Below, piece by piece: positions 57,701 through 64,000 of a stretch of DNA of 64,000 nt. Under the pieces are notes generated by a model. The model saw nothing but the letters and a program-made list of their open reading frames with translations. It was not told the DNA's origin and did no database searches. Each line of letters begins with the position of its first letter. Within the stretch, counting starts at the first letter, position 1. A program made the translations under genes and the position numbers. The DNA comes from Ancylostoma caninum (taxonomy: Eukaryota > Nematoda > Chromadorea > Rhabditida > Ancylostomatidae). The stretch covers positions 744,001-808,000 of the forward strand of contig JBAJFG010000472.1 in the NCBI GenBank assembly GCA_037903475.1. Direction: 5' to 3'.

Positions 57701-60700
57701 TTATGGAAAGAAGCGTTTGCGAGTTGACAATTAGAATGAAGAGGGGTACAACGAAATTTGTAAACATCTTCGTTTTAATTCAATAAAGATTCAAATCAAA
57801 TGAAACATCGACAATGACAAGAAACTAGCAGGTGTAAAATATTAACAGCTGCTCTTTCGCTTCCAAGAAAATCACACAGGAAAAATTAACAAAATGCCCT
57901 TGAAAAGCAGCTTTGAATTTTTTCCTTGGAAGAGAAATACTGCGTTGTCACTGCTACGAAACAAATTCTCTCTACCTCATAGCAAAAAAAAATTTCACTC
58001 CCAATTGCAATTAGAATCAACGTACGTAATTAGTGGAAAATCACCTCCTACCAGCCAGTGGAATATACAGCGTGGCCCAAAATTATTGCAACACCGTGCA
58101 AACATCTGTTTCATCAATTTATTTCAGGTTGATGGCTCTTCTTCGAAACTATATTTGCCTATTTTTTTGGCTATGGCGCTGCATTTCAGTAATGGGATAC
58201 AACATAGAAGAAAATTCTGGATGACTCTCGCTTACAGACATCGAAGGCGAAGTAAAAACCCACATTATTGCTAAAAGTGACCAAGAAATTGAGCCACGCA
58301 GTGGCTGAAGATAAAAATGTTGGCTGCAAATCAAATAGATGTGGGAATGGATGGTTTTATGCGGGTTGTAGGAGAATGATTTTGAGGAATAACCCCCAGA
58401 ATTTCTGAATCCCAATCCATTAGATCATTTGATTTGCTCGGGGTTTGGGGTAGATGCTCCATAAAGCCTTTACAGGTTTGTGAATTTGTTGATTTCCTCT
58501 TCAAAATTGCTGACATTCTCTCTCGGCTTCCAAGCTAGCTGCTTCATTAAGAATTTGTATAGAGAATACTATGTTGATTTCCTCTCCAAAACTGCTGACT
58601 TGATTTTCATCTGGCTCCGAGTGGCTCTGAAGATATCGCTTTCGTGCCATAAGCAAAGACATTTTCAAATGTCTCGACATCTGCGGAGCAACTGATGGAT
58701 GTTGTTTTGGAATCTAATGTTTATTTGTGTTTCTTGTCAAGCGACAAAAATAAATATAGAGCCATTGTCTCAGATAAAATTAGAATGCCGTTTAGAAGTG
58801 TTCTCACATCTCTTACCATAAGTCTAGGGCATCCTACTGGGTTAACATAGTAGGAGGTGCCAGCAAGTGCTTCAAAAGAAAAACTGTTCTGTTGGCAATT
58901 TTGGCAGCCTATGATTTGGTCTACTGGTGTCAGCTTGGGTAAATGAATAGATGAAGCTTCATCGCTATTCTTGGTGGGTGAGCTCGTACTAAACCCTCAT
59001 GCTCGTTACCCAGCTTGTCGGTTCCACGCGGGTGACCGGTATACTCGTGTGTCGAAGTTACGGCAAGCTCCCATGACCCCTTACTTGGCGCAAAGGGCAT
59101 CATAGCCGGCTGATGTGGATACGGCTTTTGGCTTTCGTGTCGATCTCGCTGTCAAGATAATGGAATTCTTCTAAGTTCTATACCTTGCTTGGCACCGACA
59201 GGCGTCATAAGACTTTTGGGGATGCAAAGTGCGTTTCTTCCAGCATTTGTTGAATTAACTGGGTAAAAGGGTCCGGTACTCAATGTTCAACTCGTTTGGT
59301 CGTTTTTTCTGTTCTCATCTTAGTTGGAGTTTATAGTGTTCCTTTTTTCTTTTGTTTTAGCACGCCGTTAGACGTACTAAATGAAATGAAATGAACTACG
59401 AAGTTTGAGATGGCGTTTTAAAAGGGAGCTAAAGTCATGATACAATAAAACAGCATTAAACAGAAGAAGGCGAAATACACCACAAAATCTCCTATGTACT
59501 CAAATAGAAGCTTCTGTGCACTGTCTCAAACAATGGAATAATTTTGCCAGAACTCACCTATAATGCATAATACTACCGTAATCGTATGGCACACCAGCAT
59601 TATCTACATCATCTGGGTCCTCTTTGAGAAATTGTCCCTTAGAGTCCTGAAAGATGAAAGAGTTACTTCTTCTGACGCTACCACTCCCTCTGATAACTGT
59701 GCAACACGAACGCAGCCCGAACGGCGTAATGGTTCGGTTAGAAACCCTAGCAGAAACGGTTGCCAGTTGCTGCCATTCTCCCCTTGATTGCTGCCGTCTC
59801 TCAGCAATTGCTGCTAAAAGGCCGACAGATTGAGCAGCAAGCGAGGGCAGGATGGCAGCATCTGGCAACTGTTGCTGCTAGGGTTTCTACCCGAACCATT
59901 CAGAGAGTGCTTCGAAACGGTAGAAAGCGAAAAAACATAGCGGAAGTAAATTCCGTTGTGCGTATATGACTTCTAGTCACCCCACGTTGTGTAATGCCAC
60001 CACATCCGTAGCGACCAGGTTTCCGGTGACGTTCTAGGTCAATGTTCTTACCTTGTCTATGTTTTCCCATCGAACATTCACGAATTGATCGCGATCTGGT
60101 CGTGATTGTTCGTGCCAAAATCCTAGTGCATGTGCTACTTCGTGGGCAATTACACCCAGCTGCAATGGGAACTGTTTGATTAAGAACTATATTATTGGAC
60201 TGTTTCCTAGATAACTTGTCTGGCAGAAATTATTATGCCGAAGAAGTAATAAGTCCCAAAAAAGGGAATGAAAAAGAGAGATGGAAATGACTCACTCTAA
60301 TACATTCGGGTGCTAGCGATACTAATTGCTCCTCGCCAAGCGGGTGCCTACCTACATTACTGGCACAACCATCAACGTCCGTGAAAACTGGAAATCAGCA
60401 TTTCAAGGATAACGTGAGAAGTTTTGAGATAAATTACTTATCTGAAGACATTACTGTGGAAAGTAACGATTTAGTGAGTAAAATGCTATGTGAGATAAGC
60501 ACAGTCTAGGCTTAGTTTCTAGCTTCACTGCGTGAAATCTATTATAAATTGGGTGGCGGTAGCTAGCATTACTAGCATACTTTTCTTCGAAAAACGCCTG
60601 CTCTGGCAATAATAGTGACACCATTATTTTGACTAGTAACAGTCTCTGGACAATCAGCTACCGCTATACATGTAAACAGCACTAAAATAAATTCCATAGT

Positions 60701-63700
60701 CAATCGAAATCTTCGTAAAGACAGTAAAATCCACTCATACCGAGCATACTTTATTAGTAAATATGTCCCAAATATGGTTACCTATGCGATTCCCGCTGTT
60801 TGCGTTGTCGTTGCGAACGAAGTTGAGGCATGTGATGTTGTGCCAGTGCTCCAAAGCTAATTCAATAATACGCTGTTCTCGAGAAGCTGAAAGTATGATG
60901 CATTCAAGGATACTGTGATTAATCACATTATTGGGAACGTAACTATGGATTTACATGTATCTCTTTGTCTACTTATATACATATGTATTTAGATAATATG
61001 TTGCGGTAGTGTGTCTTCAATACCATCAAAGAATCAGGTAGATAATTATATTCAGGAAAGACTGTTCTACACAGACTATCAGGCATCCATAAAAACCAGT
61101 GAGAGCTATAGCTTCAATGCCGGATGCAGGAATTGCTAGCCAGGGGGGGGGGAGCCCAGGAAAAAGCGGCAACTCCGCCATTCCGTAACCTATGTGGAAT
61201 AGTACATGAAACTACTAGAAATATTAATTTTTATTTTGAATATTTGACAATAAATATTTGAAAAAAAATAACAAGGACAAATAATAAGACTGAATAATAA
61301 AGAATAAGCCTATACGATGTTTTTGTCCATTTACTAAACTAATTTTTTCAAAAATTTGGCGACCCATTCTCGGAGAGTGAGCGGAGGGAGGCGCCCCTAC
61401 CGCTGCCTCCGCCACTGATAGCCTCAGATTTCAAACCAACTCCAACGATTACAATAAAGGGAAAGGAGTCCAGGTGCAATTTTTTCAAAAATAATTGTTC
61501 GACTGGGGTAGAAGAAAAAACTCTCGAACCGGAAAAACGCCGCAATTGACGGGCACATACACCCTCGTTCAGAGACTCTTGCTTATCTAATTATGGATTT
61601 TTGATAGACATTGGGCCTAGTAGCTGAAAAACCCCTACTGGTTTGTCAAATAAGTTCGCGCCTTTTTTTCATTGCAAGTCCATTGCAAGTGGGCTCCATC
61701 CCTTGCAATTAAGCTCCACCCATCCGGTTATTTTTGGGCCGACAGGGAGCAGCCTGAGCCAACTTTAGGCGATACTGTCAGCTGTATAAACTCTCTGGAC
61801 AAGAAGCAAACATTATGAACTGCACCTATCGCTTTTCGACCGCGGTGAAAGGCGAAACAAAGGAGGTATCAGAGATGAATCTTTTTTTTTTACATTCTGA
61901 GATGTCCATTTCTAATGACCACAACTCGGGCGAAACTAGACTACTCACGGAATGATAATAACCATCTCATAGAGGGCGAAGAGCGCTTTCAAATGGATAT
62001 ACACTCTTGGTGGAATATGGAAACTTGGGGGAAAAATCATCTATTTAAAAAACGCGCAAACTTATTTGACAACTTGATAAATTGGATAAGAATGTTTTCT
62101 GCATTCCATGTCCATGAATGGTCACATAGATGCACACACTACAAGCAAGAGTTCTGTGAGAAATAGATCAATTCCACTTTGTAATTCAGCCAAAGTTCTT
62201 GCAGTTGAAGCACAACAAAATTTGATAGTCCAGCGGGAGCAATCCAGCATTCACAGCTCAAAGTCATCTTTTCGAACCCCTTCCCTTTTTTTAAAATTTT
62301 AATCCCAAGCGCTTCCACTTTTCACATTTCGCACGATATCCCACACATTTCGACGGTGCGTTATCGATATTTAGATAAGACCTTGATGATGCGTGGTGCG
62401 ATGATATACGGACTACGGGTGTGATAGCGTGTTTATGACCTGAACATTTTCACGCCGGCGTCAACAAACATCGCGCTTGACCGTATGTAATGTTTGATGA
62501 GGTTTGGAGCGTTAACTGCGTAAACAAGGTGAATTACGAATAGTACTGCCACATGATCAAGGCTGTCATGAGTGTGAAGCATCATTTTTGGACTAAAACT
62601 AAAGAAAATTTGCAATTGTTACTATGGAAGCAAACAGTTACAATCTCAAACATGTTCTATTCCCAAAGAATCCAATCTAAAAGAAAAAGAATGGTTTTGC
62701 ACGATCATCCAAAAATCTACTGAGAGGCAGTTGTAAAGAGAAGCCGAAATGTGTTAAAAGAAAGTGAGGCATGTCGAATGTTTCCATTTATAAGGTAGAA
62801 ATGAAGAAAAATTTACCAAAATACGACAGAGAACTCATAAAAAAATAAGAGGTTGCCACTGTGAATAAAAAATTTAATCTTAAGCTAAGCTGTTACAGCC
62901 GCTTTCAAAAAGGACGGGAGCTGAGTAACCGTGCGCTAAATTGCGATTTCTGCACTAAACGGCAAGCAAGCAAATTTTGGTCTGCCGCTCACTGTCTGCT
63001 ACACGGTTTTACACGTCTTTTTTCTCTAATTTCCCTCCAACACCGGCAGATGAAACGTACTATAGCAAAAAATTCAATATGAATTCTCATACCAGTGCAC
63101 GTTTGCAAAAATTAGGGGAAGCGTTGAATTAACTGAACAGCAATCTCTTGCACGACGGGAAACCTTATTTTTTGGGAGGAAATCAAAGTAAACCGTAAAC
63201 AGCACAACCATTCTTGTCAAAATAGACAGTGCCCTCACTAACCGGAAAGAATGGTTAGATAAATAAGTTTCAAAAAAAAACCTGGGAACAAGCTAGTGTA
63301 AGGAAACTGTACATATTTTGTTGCACAAAGATGAAGCAAGGAAAATCAATCTGCGGTCCGGTTGGTCAGACAGTGCGTCAGCGACTTTGTCTGCAATTGC
63401 GGCTGTGGCGTGGTGTTGGTGTCAGCTGCTTCGATCCAGTTTTGAACTTTTCTATGTAAGTTCTGCTACGTATAAGGCGTGATTTCATCCATTTTATGCT
63501 ATCCCACTGTCACTTAGTAAAATCTTCTACTAGACGCATCCTGCGGCGTCCTATCGATCGAACCAGCTGATCAGCCGTCAGCCGACACCGCGCCGCGGTC
63601 GTAATTGCAGACAAAGTCACAGACGCACTCTCTACGCTATCCAACTATACAAAATCACTAATTACTCACTGTGAGAACCATCGAAGCTGTAGATGATCGG

Positions 63701-64000
63701 TCGTGTCGGATCCCATCGACGCAGATTTGAACCGATGAACTTCCGCTTGACCCGTCTACTGCCTGATTTTAGGGCGTTTTCATAGATCTCCTTTGCTTGT
63801 TCGGGAAAAAGGATGATATCGCCTGAAAAGGATTGAAATGGTGGCTAAAATAGAGAACTAGGAATGATAATAACTGCAATACCCTCAAAATGGCGTCCAT
63901 GTTCCTCGGGATTCAACAGCTCCCCCTCGATATCGCCTCGCATTCTTTTTCGCCATTTGGTGATCTCGTTATTCTCATCTTGCTGGAATGTCAACGTTGT
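50171..64000 (-). CDS. nas-37: Astacin metalloprotease with EGF, CUB and TSP1 domains (NAS-37 type), 5' end missing
   Basis: Fourteen visible exons in reading order: 63883-64000, 63670-63822, 60782-60886, 60296-60387, 60052-60159, 59558-59646, 57610-57683, 57099-57213, 52654-52747, 52462-52519, 52304-52389, 52118-52188, 51818-52045, 50171-50300; all phases agree, 506 residues. Domains in order: prodomain end with the FEGD zinc-switch aspartate; furin-like RRVKR before the mature start; catalytic core with [12 protein letters not shown] (three zinc histidines and the catalytic Glu) and Met-turn SIMHY with the following Tyr region; EGF-like [18 protein letters not shown] from CGGKIQ; TSP1 from [15 protein letters not shown] to CNTHPCN; short C-tail. 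This order is that of C. elegans NAS-36 and NAS-37; the wording fits NAS-37 best. NAS-37 is a secreted enzyme needed to shed old cuticle at moulting. Signal peptide and much of the prodomain lie beyond 64000. Confidence 0.92.
50612..50883. mobile_element. Palindromic MITE, GAGAGTGCGTC family, copy 3
   Basis: Left TTAGAGAGTGCATCTGCTAC, then TTTGTCCGCAATTACG; right CGTAGTTGCGGACAAAATCG, then AACACGCACTTCC. Also has GAGGTTTTACTAAGTGACAG in common with copy 1. In the last intron of the astacin gene. Confidence 0.6.
54750..54803 (+). repeat. (GA)n microsatellite
   Basis: About 50 bases of GA repeat with one AGG interruption, in the 4.35-kb intron between the catalytic-end exon and the EGF exon of the astacin gene. 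Confidence 0.95.
58050..58445 (+). pseudogene. Decayed Tc1-like transposase remnant
   Basis: ACAGCGTGGCCCAAAATTAT, then TGCAACACC at 58066 resembles a Tc1-type terminal repeat. Downstream, at about 58395-58440, the plus strand reads [16 protein letters not shown], a degraded form of the conserved PxSPDLNPIEHLW segment of Tc1/mariner DDE transposases. Stop codons and frame breaks separate the two, so it cannot be functional. It lies in the intron at 57684-59557. Confidence 0.45.
58790..59400 (+). repeat. Possible old non-LTR-type 3' end with AAATG tail
   Basis: About 550 bases of moderately GC sequence ending in AAATGAAATGAAATGAA at 59379. Short-unit tails like this are typical of non-LTR retrotransposons. 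No reverse-transcriptase motif was seen, so this stays a guess. Confidence 0.25.
59722..59908. mobile_element. Foldback MITE inside an astacin intron
   Basis: Left TGGTTCGGTTAGAAACCCTA, then GCAGAAACGGTTGCCAGTTG; right GGCAACTGTTGCTGCTAGGG, then TTTCTACCCGAACCATTCA. Arms of about 60 bases, separated by about 60. Lies between the HExxH exon and the Met-turn exon. Confidence 0.7.
63360..63655. mobile_element. Palindromic MITE, GAGAGTGCGTC family, copy 4
   Basis: Left CAGTGCGTCAGCGACTTTGT, then CTGCAATTGCGGC; right GTCGTAATTGCAGACAAAGT, then CACAGACGCACTC. Ends 15 bases before the donor end of the 63670-63822 exon of the astacin gene. Confidence 0.65.

Noticed and set aside
60570..60660. Possible extra astacin exon reading [21 protein letters not shown] on the minus strand
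   Set aside because: Its donor phase does not fit the next exon, whereas the exons at 60782-60886 and 60296-60387 join directly in frame to give [11 protein letters not shown], the expected astacin sequence.

Overview
The window is nuclear DNA of a nematode, most likely a clade V (strongylid or hookworm-like) parasite. The evidence is small exons with TTTCAG-type acceptors, two genes whose best-matching families are nematode ones (a Cys-loop ligand-gated ion channel and a NAS-37-type astacin), kilobase introns and a heavy load of short non-autonomous DNA transposons. The genus cannot be fixed from sequence alone. No CRISPR array, operon, phage or bacterial feature is present.

Three genes can be built exon by exon with consistent splice phases. 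(1) Positions 9607-11847, minus strand: a 4-exon gene for a 175-residue secreted glycine/leucine-rich repeat protein with a TATA box. (2) Positions 33949-48211, plus strand: a 14-exon gene for a predicted 483-residue Cys-loop receptor subunit with signal peptide, Cys-loop, second cysteine pair, PAR motif before M2 and a C-terminal M4; probably an anion channel, subfamily not assigned. (3) Positions 50171-64000, minus strand, 5' end outside the window: 14 exons (506 residues visible) of an astacin metalloprotease with prodomain switch, HExxHxxGxxH site, Met-turn, EGF, CUB and TSP1 domains, matching NAS-37, a moulting protease. Genes 2 and 3 converge, their stops being about 2 kb apart.

The rest (about 1-9.4 kb, 12-33.9 kb and the large introns) is dominated by repeats: a 1-kb (ATTC)n tract, AT-rich tandem repeats, a TCATCC-rich pyrimidine tract, and many inverted-repeat elements of at least eight families. 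The most striking are two very long palindromic elements with TA-flanked ends (1.55 kb at 29.3 kb; 1.99 kb at 34.7 kb). The second, and a 1.04-kb relative at 20.4 kb, carry two tRNA-like modules with canonical A-box/B-box spacing. Another unusual family is built from internal copies of a TTGTCGACAA palindrome between CTCAGAACC/GGTTCTGAG ends. A MULE-like MITE with perfect 9-bp target duplications is nested inside a palindromic MITE in an ion-channel intron. No intact transposase is seen; a decayed Tc1-like fragment lies in an intron of the astacin gene.

Exon coordinates were read by eye and may be off by a base or two in places; family copy boundaries are approximate where no terminal repeat was visible.
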